The notes: generated by a model not told the origin, from the sequence alone. A stretch of DNA of 64,000 bases from SZUA-36 sp963749115 (GCA_963749115.1 CAVVLP010000015.1:1-64000); one strand, 5' to 3'; shown: positions 40,341 to 50,115, counted from the stretch's first letter. Program-made: numbers and translations.

Positions 40341-40430
40341 GCTGGACTGAAGCTCAAAACATCGCTATGGGGTGAAGGAAGCCCAAGTGCAAGTGTATCT
40401 GAGCAAACTGGTGGTTACGCACCGGGGTAA
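40341..40430 (+). repeat. 90-bp direct repeat, copy 1
   Basis: GCTGGACTGAAG... and its partner at 40502 agree at about 76 of 90 positions, at a 161-bp pitch. One frame reads RYGVKEAQVQVYLSKLVVTHRGN, reminiscent of the N-terminal SAM-like domain of tyrosine integrases (MGxxEVxxFLxHLAV). Possibly a remnant of an integrase gene. Confidence 0.55.
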
Positions 40431-40441
40431 TTTAAGGGCTT

Positions 40442-40601
40442 AGTTCCAGAGTTGCCCCGATGTGCTGGTGCTGGCGCAGCGCAGGTGCGGCTGGACGCAG
40501 GGCTGGACTGAACCTCATAGCAGCGCTATGGGGTGAAGGAAGCCCAAGTGCAGGCGTATCTGAGCAAGCTAGCGGTAGTGCAGCGGGGCAACTCTGGAAC
40601 T
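40442..40601. repeat. 18-bp perfect inverted repeat bounding 160 bp
   Basis: AGTTCCAGAGTTGCCCCG at 40442-40459 is exactly inverted at 40584-40601. The right arm overlaps the stop codon of the acyltransferase-like gene. With direct-repeat copy 2 inside, it looks like one end-to-end element. Confidence 0.65.
40502..40591 (+). repeat. 90-bp direct repeat, copy 2
   Basis: Second copy. The same frame reads RYGVKEAQVQAYLSKLAVVQRGN. The difference pattern includes several third-position changes, as if copied from coding DNA. It ends in the right arm of the 18-bp inverted repeat that abuts the stop codon of the acyltransferase-like gene. Confidence 0.55.
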
Positions 40602-41485
40602 CAATTCCAAAACTGCTCTGCCACATGCCAAATACGCCATTGAGCAGAGTCGGACGATAAGTGGCGATCGAGAAAATCGGCATATTGTTGGATGAAGTCC
40701 TGCGCCTCGTTTGCGCTGAAGGGACCCATCAGTTCGAGTTTTTTTCTGACCAGGCCACCGGGTTGAAGATTTAGGGCGTAGAAAACGTATTCCTTGTGAT
40801 TATCCGCAAGGATATTTGGGAACCCCGCTTCGAAGATCGCGTTTTTTCCGATTACCTCTGCATTTAATGTGGGTCGGCCCGCCTTTGGTGGTGCATCCAT
40901 CACCACGATAACACTGCCCGGTTGATCCATCATTGCGCGCAAGGCTTTGCCGGCACCACCAATCGGTACCGCCCGCTCGCCCATGGTCTTCACGATATGC
41001 CTGGCCGCCAGCGTAACGAATATGTAGAAAAACGGCCTGGTTCTTAATATCTCCCTTTCCGGCCGCCGGTATGGCAAAGCCGGACTAAGACCAGCCACCT
41101 GTAATAATTTCAGAATGGATATGGAGGGACCCCAGTGCATGCCAATCAAGACCCTGTCCTTGACGATCTCCAGATCCGTGTCGCATTCAATTTCTCCAAG
41201 TACCGAGCGCGTACGACCAAAACTCATCATGTACATATCACGCGCATCCAGCATTTCAACCTGTTTCCAGCGCGCTTTCCATATTTTCTCATCGCCCGTG
41301 TCAACATATCTGCTGGCGCTCGACCAGGCAGCCTGGGCCTCCGTGGTCAAAACCCAGTTGAGGTTTGAGCTGCGAGCCAGAAGCGCGCGGGACCAGGCTG
41401 CCGGCAGAAAGACTGAGACAAGCGGTAACGCCAGGTAGACGATGAAATCGACCGACTGTCTGCGAATGATGCTCCAGACTTTCAT
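40601..41485 (-). CDS. LPLAT-family (LpxL/HtrB-like) acyltransferase homologue
   Basis: About 294 residues from the ATG at 41485, where a hydrophobic helix (FIVYLALPLVSVFLPAAW) begins; the open frame to 41659 runs into the divergent gene and is not used. VLIGMHWGPSISILKLL sits where LpxL enzymes carry the H-x4-D/E catalytic motif, but the acidic residue is replaced by Ile. VPIGGAGKALRAMMDQ and VIVVMDAPPKAG are in the expected places. Acyl transfer to lipid A or a related amphiphile is possible, but loss of the acid makes activity uncertain. Confidence 0.72.
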   Translation of the reverse strand: MKVWSIIRRQSVDFIVYLALPLVSVFLPAAWSRALLARSSNLNWVLTTEAQAAWSSASRYVDTGDEKIWKARWKQVEMLDARDMYMMSFGRTRSVLGEIECDTDLEIVKDRVLIGMHWGPSISILKLLQVAGLSPALPYRRPEREILRTRPFFYIFVTLAARHIVKTMGERAVPIGGAGKALRAMMDQPGSVIVVMDAPPKAGRPTLNAEVIGKNAIFEAGFPNILADNHKEYVFYALNLQPGGLVRKKLELMGPFSANEAQDFIQQYADFLDRHLSSDSAQWRIWHVAEQFWN

Positions 41486-41639
41486 TGATGTTTTTGGTCT
41501 CTGGAAATCTGTTTCATGGGTGACTATAAACGGTCTGTCGAAGACTGGCTGACGGAAAGGGTATATTATCCAACTCACTTGCCAAAGTGTCATATCATTT
41601 CTTGCCAAAACAGAACATCTAAATCCAGGTAACCCGATC

Positions 41640-42452
41640 TTGAAAGCAGCCATACTCACCTACCACTCCCAGAATATTGCCGGCGATGAAACCTGGAACA
41701 ACGACCACGTGGCCCTGGCGGCTGATCTGGATACGTTGCACGCCGCGGGTTGTCGGTTTATTTCTCTCGATACCCTTGTAAAGGGGCTGTTCGATGGTGC
41801 TGCACTGCCTTCCGGACGTCCGCTCATATGTCTGACTTTTGATGATGGCTGTGATTTTGACGTACGTACACTGGATTTTCCCGGCTATGGCCCACAACCG
41901 GGGTTTCTGCAAATCATGGAAGCTTTCGTCAGCCGTCAGGGCAACATGGCTCAACCCGGATTACATGCCACCAGTTTTGTAATCGCCAGCCCCGAGGCTC
42001 GTCAGCTCATTGACCGCAAATCACTTTTTGGCTCAGGCCATATGAGTGATGACTGGTGGTCCAAGGCAGACGCCCATCCCCTGATAGACATTGGTAATCA
42101 CGGTTGGGACCATAATCATCCCGATTTAGAGGAAGGGCCATACGCTCGCGGTGGTTTCGAGATGGTAGGCAGTTTAGAGCACTGCCGGCAACAGGTGGTT
42201 CGGGCCGCTGGGTTTATCGAGCAGAAAACCGGTCGCAGACCCAGCTTTTTCGCCTACCCTTTTGGCGAATCAAGCGAATACATTCGCACTGAATATTTTC
42301 CGTTGCGACGCGAGGAACATGGTTGCCTGGCGGCGGTAGGAACCGAGCCCGGTCCGGTTTCTGGTCAAAGTGATCGTTGGAACCTGCCGCGATATGTTTG
42401 CGGCAGGGATTGGTCTGCACCGGCTGAGCTGCTGGCGGCATTGGATTTATAA
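41640..42452 (+). CDS. Polysaccharide deacetylase (NodB-type, CE4)
   Basis: 270 residues. TTG start at 41640; CAGGT lies upstream. The first NodB motif TFDDGCDFD carries the metal-binding Asp pair and the second NHGWDHNH the His pair; FAYPFGESSEY is motif 3. No signal peptide, so it is probably cytoplasmic or non-classical. Such enzymes remove N- or O-acetyl groups from sugars, often in envelope polysaccharide pathways. Divergent from the acyltransferase-like gene. Confidence 0.88.
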   Translation: MKAAILTYHSQNIAGDETWNNDHVALAADLDTLHAAGCRFISLDTLVKGLFDGAALPSGRPLICLTFDDGCDFDVRTLDFPGYGPQPGFLQIMEAFVSRQGNMAQPGLHATSFVIASPEARQLIDRKSLFGSGHMSDDWWSKADAHPLIDIGNHGWDHNHPDLEEGPYARGGFEMVGSLEHCRQQVVRAAGFIEQKTGRRPSFFAYPFGESSEYIRTEYFPLRREEHGCLAAVGTEPGPVSGQSDRWNLPRYVCGRDWSAPAELLAALDL

Positions 42453-42463
42453 ACAGTGCGTGC

Positions 42464-43027
42464 TTAAGGTTGACGGTAACAGTCAAAATACAATGAGATA
42501 GCGTTTTGCGGCGAGCGTAGATCCAGTCCCCGCAATTCGGCTACTTCACTTTGTTGGTATTCGACCCTGCGGGCTTCAAAACCACAACTTGATGCGAGCG
42601 CCTTGAATGTCTCTTCGTCATACAAAAAGGTGTGCCCGGCAAAGCGCATTCCGATATTGAATATTTCCCCGGCTGTATCCAGTGCCAGGGGAACACCAAC
42701 AAAGCTGTTCCATAGGGTCCTGAGTTGTTCCGGGTCATTGAGGTACAGCTGCGCCAGTTTTCTCATATCAGGTGTCAGCACACGCAGTACACCCCCCGGG
42801 GCCAGGATGCGATGGCACTCACGCATAAACTCCACGGCCCGGTCAAGCTCAAGTTGATCGATAAAATCTTCGGTGTGCATCAGACGCGCAACACCACTGG
42901 CAAATGGCAGACCACCGGCCAGGTTGGCACATACGTCCGGTTGGCTGTCACGATCGATATCGACGTTGACCCAGTCCTCTAATTTCCAATGACCTGAACC
43001 GAGGTTGATTTTTATCTTGCCTTCCAT
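42464..43027 (-). CDS. SAM-dependent methyltransferase
   Basis: 187 residues of the Methyltransf_11 type. KINLGSGHWKLEDWVNVDID is the SAM loop variant seen in sugar and glycan methyltransferases. HTEDFIDQLELD, LAPGGVLRVLTPDM and FDCYRQP follow. The substrate is unknown. It follows prmA by 3 bp on the same strand, so it is probably the last gene of the acc-prmA transcript, and it is convergent with the deacetylase. Confidence 0.85.
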   Translation of the reverse strand: MEGKIKINLGSGHWKLEDWVNVDIDRDSQPDVCANLAGGLPFASGVARLMHTEDFIDQLELDRAVEFMRECHRILAPGGVLRVLTPDMRKLAQLYLNDPEQLRTLWNSFVGVPLALDTAGEIFNIGMRFAGHTFLYDEETFKALASSCGFEARRVEYQQSEVAELRGLDLRSPQNAISLYFDCYRQP

Positions 43028-43030
43028 ATG

Positions 43031-43924
43031 CTAGTCCAGCTTTTTTCCTGTCAGAAGAACCCAACCATCCAGGACTTTCTTTTGCAGACCTGGAAAACCC
43101 GTCGCATAGGCATTTTCGACTTCATCCGCCTGTCCCTCAAGAATACCGGAGAGCACCAAAGAGCCGCCAGGCCGGAGAGCGGCGCTTAAACGTGGTGCCA
43201 ATTCAACCAGTGGGCCGGCCAGTATATTGGCGAGTACCACGTCAGCAAGCTGTGCTTTGAACTGCTCCGGAGCCATGCCTTTAACAATATCCTCTACCCC
43301 GTTCCTTTGCGCGTTATCAAACGTTGCGGTCAGGGCCTGGGGGTCGTTATCGACACAAACCACGGTTCCTGCACCTTTGATGGCAGCCGCGATACCCAGC
43401 ACACCGGAGCCACAACCATAATCCACCACCGTTTCCCCATCGGTATCGCGTGCGAAATCATGACCATCCACCCACTCGAGACACATGTGGGTGGTTGGGT
43501 GGGTACCGGTGCCGAAGGCCAGGCCGGGGTCCAGTCGCAAAGCATAATCAGCTGAGGAAGGAATCCCTGCTTCACCCGGCACAATCCAGAGACCGGACCC
43601 GAATCGCATGGGCTTGAAACGGTCCAGCCATACCCGTTCCCATTGCTCATCTTCAAATTTTCTGAAATTGACCTGGTGCGGCCAATCCACACCCGGTACC
43701 AGGCTTAGCATCCGTGTTAATGGTTCAACCGCTGTATCACCACTGAATAACGCCGTGACACAAACCGAAGGCCATAAGGGTGTTTCACCAACGCCGGGTT
43801 CGAGTACAGGATCGTCTGCGTCGTCTGTCAGCGTCAATGCCAACACGGGCTCGTTTTGCAGCAGGCTTTCAACCAGCGGTGCATTCTGCCGCGACACCCG
43901 AACGCTGAGTTCCAGCCACGACAC
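43031..43924 (-). CDS. prmA: Ribosomal protein L11 methyltransferase
   Basis: 297 residues from the GTG at 43924, 8 bp after the accC stop; this start gives the family N-terminus SWLELSVRVSR. WERVWLDRFKPMRFG, DPGLAFGTGTHPTT, VVDYGCGSGVLGIAA and DVVLANILAGPL are PrmA hallmarks. It trimethylates several amino groups of L11. The order accB-accC-prmA is standard in gammaproteobacteria. Confidence 0.96.
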   Translation of the reverse strand: MSWLELSVRVSRQNAPLVESLLQNEPVLALTLTDDADDPVLEPGVGETPLWPSVCVTALFSGDTAVEPLTRMLSLVPGVDWPHQVNFRKFEDEQWERVWLDRFKPMRFGSGLWIVPGEAGIPSSADYALRLDPGLAFGTGTHPTTHMCLEWVDGHDFARDTDGETVVDYGCGSGVLGIAAAIKGAGTVVCVDNDPQALTATFDNAQRNGVEDIVKGMAPEQFKAQLADVVLANILAGPLVELAPRLSAALRPGGSLVLSGILEGQADEVENAYATGFPGLQKKVLDGWVLLTGKKLD

Positions 43925-43932
43925 TGGGGGCG

Positions 43933-45291
43933 CTACTTTGAAGCCCGGTCTTTGAGGCGTTTTTCGAGGTAGTGGATATTGAAACCGCCTTTGACAAACC
44001 CCTGATCCAGCAATAGCCATTTGTGCAGCGGAATATTGGTCTTGATACCGTTTAACACGGTCTCATCAAGCGCCATCTTCATACGTTCAATGGCCGTATT
44101 CCTGTCTTCGCCATGGGCAATCAGTTTTCCGATCATGGAGTCGTAATTAGGGGGTACCCTGTAACCATCATAAATATGTGAGTCGACACGTATACCAGGC
44201 CCGCCGGGGGCATGGAAGCCACTGATGGTGCCCGGGCAGGGCATGAAGGTTTCCGGGTCCTCGGCGTTAATACGGCATTCAATCGCATGACCGCGTATCA
44301 CGATATCGTCTTGCGTATAGGAGAGCTTCTCACCGGCGGCGACACGGAGTTGCTCCTTGATCAGATCCACCCCGGTTATCAGTTCAGTGACTGGATGTTC
44401 GACCTGGATACGGGTATTCATTTCAATAAAATAGAAATGTCCATCATCGTACAAAAACTCGAATGTTCCGGCACCGCGATAACCAATGCGTTTGCAGGCT
44501 TCTACACAGACGCCGCCAATTTCAGCCCGTTGTTCGGGAGTGATTCCAGGTGCGGGGGCTTCTTCGATCACTTTCTGGTGACGTCGCTGGCTAGAGCAGT
44601 CCCGTTCTCCAAGATGAATCGCGTTGCCATGCTCATCAGCAATCACCTGCACTTCTATGTGACGCGGGTTGGTCAGGTATTTTTCCATGTAAATGGTGCC
44701 GTCACCAAATATGGTTTCCGCCTCGCGCCGGGTTAACTGCAGGGCATTGGACAGGTGGGCTTCGGTATGCACCACCCGCATACCACGGCCACCACCACCG
44801 GCAGCAGCCTTGATAATAACGGGATAACCAATACGGCTTGCAATGGCCTGGTTTTCTAACAGGTCTTCACCCAGGCCTCCACCGGAACCGGGTACACAGG
44901 GTACACCGGCTTCTTTCATCGCCTTGATGGCAGAAACCTTGTCACCCATCAGGCGGATGGTTTCCGGTCGCGGACCAATGAAAATAAAACCACTCTGTTC
45001 TACGCGTTCTGCAAAATCGGCGTTTTCAGCCAAAAACCCGTAACCGGGGTGCACGGCTACCGAATCGGTAACTTCCGTTGCAGCAATAATGGCGGGGATA
45101 TTCAGATAACTATCCGTACCGGGGGCAGGACCAATGCAGACCGCTTCATCCGCCAGCGCAACATGTTTCAAATTGCGATCGACGGTTGAGTGCACCGCAA
45201 CGGCTTTAATACCCATGGAATGACAGGCACGCAGTATACGCAGCGCAATTTCACCGCGATTAGCGATGACAATTTTTTCAAGTACGGCCAT
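43933..45291 (-). CDS. accC: Acetyl-CoA carboxylase, biotin carboxylase subunit
   Basis: 452 residues. IANRGEIALRILRA, VHPGYGFLAENADFAE, the Gly-rich AAAGGGGRGMR of the ATP-grasp fold, GERDCSSQRRHQKVIEEAPAP and EMNTRIQVEHPVTE are all present. It carboxylates the biotin of AccB using ATP and bicarbonate, committing acetyl-CoA to fatty acids. Intact frame, 15 bp after accB. Confidence 0.98.
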   Translation of the reverse strand: MAVLEKIVIANRGEIALRILRACHSMGIKAVAVHSTVDRNLKHVALADEAVCIGPAPGTDSYLNIPAIIAATEVTDSVAVHPGYGFLAENADFAERVEQSGFIFIGPRPETIRLMGDKVSAIKAMKEAGVPCVPGSGGGLGEDLLENQAIASRIGYPVIIKAAAGGGGRGMRVVHTEAHLSNALQLTRREAETIFGDGTIYMEKYLTNPRHIEVQVIADEHGNAIHLGERDCSSQRRHQKVIEEAPAPGITPEQRAEIGGVCVEACKRIGYRGAGTFEFLYDDGHFYFIEMNTRIQVEHPVTELITGVDLIKEQLRVAAGEKLSYTQDDIVIRGHAIECRINAEDPETFMPCPGTISGFHAPGGPGIRVDSHIYDGYRVPPNYDSMIGKLIAHGEDRNTAIERMKMALDETVLNGIKTNIPLHKWLLLDQGFVKGGFNIHYLEKRLKDRASK

Positions 45292-45306
45292 TTTAATAGT
45301 CCAGGA

Positions 45307-45756
45307 TTATCGAATCACGAATAATGGCTGGTCATATTCAACCGGTTGACCATTCTCGACCAGAACCGCTACCACGGTACCGGCAACGTCCGCTTCAATC
45401 TGGTTGAACATTTTCATGGCTTCGATAATGCAAAGGGTGTCACCGACGCCCACGCTCTGGCCCAGGCTGGCAAACGGTTCGGCACCTGGTCCGGAAGCAG
45501 CGAAAAACGTACCCACCATCGGTGAAAGCACCAATTCACCTTCAGGTACCTGGTCCTCTTCGCTTTTAGGTGGTTCAACTACCTGCGCCGGTGCTACCGG
45601 TGCTGCTGCGACGACAGGCGGCGCAACGATAGGCGCGGCTTGCATCTGACCGCCACGCGCCAGGCGCACAGATTCTTCTCCTTCTACAATTTCTATTTCT
45701 GTCAGGCTGGACTCTTCCAACAGCTCAATCAGTTTTTTAATTTTACGGATATCCAC
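45307..45756 (-). CDS. accB: Acetyl-CoA carboxylase biotin carboxyl carrier protein
   Basis: 149 residues. MDIRKIKKLIELLEES at the start, then an Ala/Pro/Val-rich linker, and the biotinyl domain with the target lysine in IIEAMKMFNQIEAD. It carries CO2 from AccC to the AccAD carboxyltransferase. Confidence 0.98.
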   Translation of the reverse strand: MDIRKIKKLIELLEESSLTEIEIVEGEESVRLARGGQMQAAPIVAPPVVAAAPVAPAQVVEPPKSEEDQVPEGELVLSPMVGTFFAASGPGAEPFASLGQSVGVGDTLCIIEAMKMFNQIEADVAGTVVAVLVENGQPVEYDQPLFVIR

Positions 45757-45773
45757 GTGCCGTCGCTCCCGCT

Positions 45774-46214
45774 TCAGGGTTCAATTCGATTCAAAATAGC
45801 CTGTAAGGCCAACAAGTAACTCTCACCGCGGAAGCCGCTGATCACTCCGAATGCAATATCGGAGAAAAAATTGACCTGCCTGAAAGGCTCGCGTGAATTC
45901 ACTGCGGAGAGATGGACTTCTACAAAAGGTATGTCTACTGCCAGTAGCGCATCACGGATAGCGACACTGGTGTGGGTATAGCCCGCGGGGTTGATGATGA
46001 TGTAATCAACACCGTCTTCACCCGCCTGCTGAATGGCATCTACCATTTTCCCTTCGGAGTTGGTTTGCATGTGATCCAGTTGCAGACCGCAATCAGCAGC
46101 GAACCGTTCAAGATCCTGCATGATATCCTGCAGATTACGTTTCCCGTAAGTGCCAGGCTCCCGTTGACCGAGCAGATTCAGATTGGGACCATTAAATACG
46201 CGAACTGTAACCAC
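45774..46214 (-). CDS. aroQ: 3-dehydroquinate dehydratase, type II
   Basis: 146 residues. FNGPNLNLLGQREPGTYG, then NSEGKMVDAIQ, INPAGYTHTSVAIRDAL and VHLSAVNSREPFR: the active-site Tyr, Asn and His are present. Third step of the shikimate route from DAHP. GTG start at 46214. It heads the aroQ-accB-accC-prmA transcript; a 206-bp gap to tlpA upstream is available for its promoter. Confidence 0.97.
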   Translation of the reverse strand: MVTVRVFNGPNLNLLGQREPGTYGKRNLQDIMQDLERFAADCGLQLDHMQTNSEGKMVDAIQQAGEDGVDYIIINPAGYTHTSVAIRDALLAVDIPFVEVHLSAVNSREPFRQVNFFSDIAFGVISGFRGESYLLALQAILNRIEP

Positions 46215-46420
46215 GGATAGTATTCCTCATCAGGGGTCAAACAGTCTGCCCGAAAAGTCCATACTTGTCTACCGTTCGCCACCGTATTGAAGAAGTTCAC
46301 CGCAATATCGGTGCAACAAATTTTTAACAAACCAGTAGCGCACTCCCCAGGTCTGCCATCTCATTGCAGGAGATCGCTCAGAGAAGGTGACCCGGGTCGG
46401 ACGGTACTGTCAATTTGATT

Positions 46421-46960
46421 TTAAAGCAGGTCGCTCAACAGGTTTGAGATTTCCCCGTGTTGGATGATGCCCGCATAGTGCCAGCGTACGACCCCGGTCT
46501 TGTCTACGAGCACACTGTAGGGCAGCACGCCTTCCTCGTTACCGTATGCGGCACTGGTGGCGAATACATCTTCTGAACCCACCAGGATCGGGTAACTGAT
46601 GCCGTAGGTGTCTACAAAACTCATGACGCTTTGGACATCGTCAAGGGCGATGCCGATAACCTGCAAGCCACGTGAACCATACTGTCGTTGCAGGTCCATC
46701 AGCATCGGCATTTCCTGACGGCAGGGCGCGCACCAGGTTGCCCAGAAGTTGATCAGAATGGTCTTACCCGAAAAGTCTGCCGGGCTTACAAACTCGCCGG
46801 TATTACTGGCCAGTTGGAAGTCGGGCCGGATACTCCCCAGCAATGTGCCACCTGAGGCTGTCTGCGGAGCAGCAATGGGCTCCGAGAAATGACGTGCGGA
46901 CAAATAAAACCCTGCTAACATTGCCGTTATCGCGACCAATGTAATGATCAATTGCCGCAT
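46421..46960 (-). CDS. TlpA-like thioredoxin-fold protein
   Basis: 179 residues. An N-terminal signal or anchor helix (IITLVAITAMLAGFYLSA), then a TlpA/ResA-type domain with NFWATWCAPCRQEMP (WCAPC redox site) and the cis-Pro region GVLPYSVLVD. It is periplasmic and probably reduces partner disulfides. Its ATG overlaps the dsbD stop (TAATG), so DsbD is the likely electron donor. Confidence 0.9.
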   Translation of the reverse strand: MRQLIITLVAITAMLAGFYLSARHFSEPIAAPQTASGGTLLGSIRPDFQLASNTGEFVSPADFSGKTILINFWATWCAPCRQEMPMLMDLQRQYGSRGLQVIGIALDDVQSVMSFVDTYGISYPILVGSEDVFATSAAYGNEEGVLPYSVLVDKTGVVRWHYAGIIQHGEISNLLSDLL

Positions 46961-49270
46961 TATTGTGCTTCCAACACGTTTTGAAGATGCTCTGAAAATT
47001 CATCCGCTTCAAAATATCCAACCAGCCGATGGCCGCTCATTTCATTACCCTGGCGGTCAAAAAACAAAATAGCCGGTGGACCGATTACGCCGTATTTTTT
47101 CATCAACGCCTGGTCTGTTTTGTCATTCTCGGTTACATCGGCTTGAAGTGGTTGAATCTCTGCAAAAAGCGATTGAATAACGGGTTCACCAAAGGTATTT
47201 CGTTCCATACGCACGCATTCAACACACCAGTCGGCATAAAAATCCAGCATGGCCGGTTTACCGGACTGGTTTGCCCTGGCTACTGCAGAATCCAGGTCAT
47301 TCAATGATTTAATTCTCTGGAAGGTGACGTGTTCGACGCTATTTGACCTGGCCACTCGAACGCATGTTCTTGAGCGGCTTCATCCAGTCATCCCCACCAC
47401 TGGCCGCACCGATAATTTCGATCGCGCCCAACAGCAGTAACACCAGGCCCAGTGACTTCCACAAACGTTTCCACCCTGATGCTTCCCGGGGAATTGACTC
47501 GAGAGCACCCAGGTAAACACCGCTGGCTATCGCGAGCGCACCCCACAGCAACAAAATCACCGGACCCTGAACAATACGTTCAAGCATCCAGATGGCCAGT
47601 GCCAGCAACGCAATGCCGAATGCGGCCTTGATGCTATCCATCCAGGGGCCGGCCTTGGGCACCAGCTTACCGGCGGATACACCAAACAGGATCAGGGGAA
47701 GACCCATACCCATCGAAAGCGCGAACAACGCGGCACCACCCAACAGGGCACTACCGGAGGCACCAATAACGATCAGGGCCGCTGCCAATGGCGGTGCGAC
47801 ACAAGGCCCCACGATCAACGCGGACAAAAAGCCCATCACTGCAACACCGGTCAGGCTGCCGCCTTTCTGTTGATTGCTGGCCTGTGTCAGCCGGGTCTGT
47901 AGCCTTGAGGGCAACTGCAGTTCGAAAAAACCGAACATGGAAAACGCCAGGGCTATAAAAATGGCGATGAAGAAACCCAGTATCCAGGGGTTCTGGAACA
48001 GGGCTTGTAAATTTTGGCCAAACAAACCGGCCAATACACCGGCGACGGTATAGGTGACCGCCATGGCGAGTACATAAACCAACGATAGCCAGAAAGCCCT
48101 GGATGTCGTCATACGCTCACCCTGCCCCGCAATAATACCCGAAAGGATCGGCACCATCGGAAACACACAAGGTGTAAACGCCAGCAAAATTCCAGCGATG
48201 AAAAAGGCAAACAGTGCACCGCCCGGATTGCTTAACAACATCCGCGCCAACACATCCTGTTCAGACGTTTGGGTCTGTGCTGGTGAAGCTTTCGGCCCCG
48301 GCTCGGACGGTGCTTTGCTTGAAACCGTGTCTGACGAAGCCGGCATGAGAAGATCGACAACCATGGATTGAGGCGGATAACAGATATCGCCATCGCGGCA
48401 ACCCTGATAATCCGCTTCCAGGCTTATGCTCTGTTCCGGTCCGGTTGGCCTGTTGATGTTTACCGGTACTTCGATCAGCCCGAAATAAACCTCGACAGGA
48501 CCAAATTCCGGGTCGTCTTTGATAGTGCCTTTCGGCAAATCTACGTCGTGAACCTCAAATCCATCGGCACCCACCACCCTGAAAGCAAGCTTGTCACGAT
48601 ACAGGTAGTAACCCGGCTGAGATGTAAATCGTACCAGGATAGTGTCGGCTGAAAGCCCAATCGCTTCGTATACAAAGGCTTCGTCCGCAGGCAAAGCCGG
48701 TTCGTTGTTGATCGCATCCTGATCCGTGACAGCCAGTGGCTTGTTGAGTACATCGGTCAATGTGGTTGCAGGTTGAGACGGGGCTGCAAGCACAAGCTCA
48801 TCTGCAGTTGCGGGTAAATTGACAACCAGTAATTGCTCGGTGGGGGGATAGCAAAATATGTCTTCCATGCACCCCTGGGAACGCACCTTCAAACTGACGA
48901 GTTCTACACTGGGTGCGACCGATTCCAATGGCACACTGACAGCCAGGTGACCGTGGAACTTGATGACCTCTTCACCCAGTAACTCATCATAAACAGGTTT
49001 ACCTGCGGGTATCTCCACCTCGCCAAGAACAACACCGGCGGTTTCGGTCTTAAACCTCAGAAACTTGTTGTTATACAGGTAAAAACCATCGGCGATTTCC
49101 CAGTTGACTTCGATTCGCTGACGGTCGCTGGCTTTCGCAGACACTTTAAAAACTTCGCCAAACTCCCTGATCTCATCAAACTCGATGGCTGCCGCCAAAG
49201 AGGACCAGAACAATAACGAAGCGGTTAACAGGAAGCTGAACAAGCTTTCAATATTTTTATTTTTCATCAT
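46960..49270 (-). CDS. dsbD: Thiol:disulfide interchange protein DsbD, long form with two N-terminal domains (one frame slip)
   Basis: After a signal peptide there are two DsbD-alpha-like domains (about 25-150 and 180-310), each with a Cys pair (GCMEDIFCYPP and GCRDGDICYPP). The eight-helix core follows with FTPCVFPMVP and IVGPCVAPPL. The thioredoxin domain with FYADWCVECVRMERNTF is in another frame; removing one A (TTT at 47342-47344 on plus) joins SGQV to NSVEHVTFQ. The corrected length is about 769 residues, against about 565 in E. coli. It moves electrons from cytoplasmic thioredoxin to periplasmic partners, here probably including the coupled TlpA. Confidence 0.93.
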
Positions 49271-49395
49271 CAGATATGACCGTAACCCGGGTAATTAGCA
49301 TTCATCGCCCCGCAATAGACGCTGATTTCACCTGGTAGTTTCAAAAGACAGAGCGCAAATTTTACCTTAACAGTCCATGCGGAGCCGCAGTTTTC

Positions 49396-49424
49396 TTGTT
49401 TGCGTAACTCAACGGTCTTATACT
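49396..49424 (+). promoter_or_regulatory. Sigma-70-type promoter of the tetR-RND operon
   Basis: TTGTTT (49396-49401), a 17-bp spacer and TATACT (49419-49424). The predicted start falls inside the palindrome that follows, the expected layout for TetR autorepression. Confidence 0.65.
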
Positions 49425-49425
49425 T

Positions 49426-49443
49426 ACCGACCGTTCGGTCAGT
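49426..49443. promoter_or_regulatory. Likely TetR-family operator
   Basis: ACCGACCGTTCGGTCAGT is an 18-bp palindrome with one mismatched pair (core GACCG-TT-CGGTC). It directly follows the -10 box and lies 36 bp before the regulator start, so bound protein would block transcription of its own operon. Confidence 0.7.
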
Positions 49444-49479
49444 TGATAAAGTGAAGACCTGTGAAATCAAGGCCCATTA

Positions 49480-50115
49480 ATGCAAAACCAATCCGACAAT
49501 AAAACAAGCTACTCCGGTGGCGAGCAAGCCATACTGGAAGCCGCCGAAATTCTGTTTGCCCAGAAAGGTTTTGATGCTGTATCCATGAGCGCCATTGCCA
49601 ATCTTGCCAACACCAGCAAACCCAATATATATCATCACTTTAAAAACAAGAATGACTTGTACCTGGCGGTCATGAAAACCGCGGTGAGGCGTTCTTCGGC
49701 CTTGCTGGATACACTGGAGCACGCACCCGGTACCTTCAAACAGCATCTGACGGAGTTTGCCACCGGTCAGCTCGATAATATTCTGAAACATAAACGCAGC
49801 ACGCAACTGATGTTGCGTGAAACCTTATCCGAGGGCTCGCAATATGGTCAGGAAATTACCCGGCTGGCCATGGGTGAGGTTTTCAGCCGACTGGTGGCCA
49901 TGGTTCACCAGGGTCAGCAGGAAAATGAATTCCGCAAAGACATCGATCCAATGCTGGCTGCTTTCATGATCATTTCGGCCAACATGTTTTTCTTCCAGGC
50001 CTCCCCGACCATGCAAAACATTCCTGAAATCGACTTTATCGATGACGCCAATGCGTACAGCAAGGGTGTAATGGACGTATTGACTCAACGGTATGCTTCA
50101 AAAAGGAGACGACTA
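49480..50115 (+). CDS. TetR/AcrR-family regulator (open frame continues into the next gene)
   Basis: About 212 residues. The N-terminal HTH (AILEAAEILFAQKGFDAVSM through TSKPNIYHHFKNKNDLY) is textbook TetR, followed by an all-helical ligand domain. No stop codon separates it from the membrane-fusion protein: the frame passes through SKRRRL into its Met. If one A were removed from the A5 run at 50100-50104, a TAA would overlap the next ATG (TAATG), the usual arrangement. It likely represses the RND pump through the palindrome upstream. Confidence 0.9.

Larger units (their letters stand above)
39979..40600. other. 622-bp gene-free patch filled with repeats
   Basis: No supportable ORF on either strand. 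It holds a 33-bp imperfect inverted repeat (40152-40268), two 90-bp direct repeats (40341 and 40502) and an 18-bp perfect inverted repeat (40442-40459 and 40584-40601). This looks like an accretion of small mobile or decayed elements between ppa and the acyltransferase-like gene. Confidence 0.7.

Noticed and set aside
39979..40600. CRISPR array
   Set aside because: The repeats are long, only two copies, about 84 percent identical, and lack regular short spacers.
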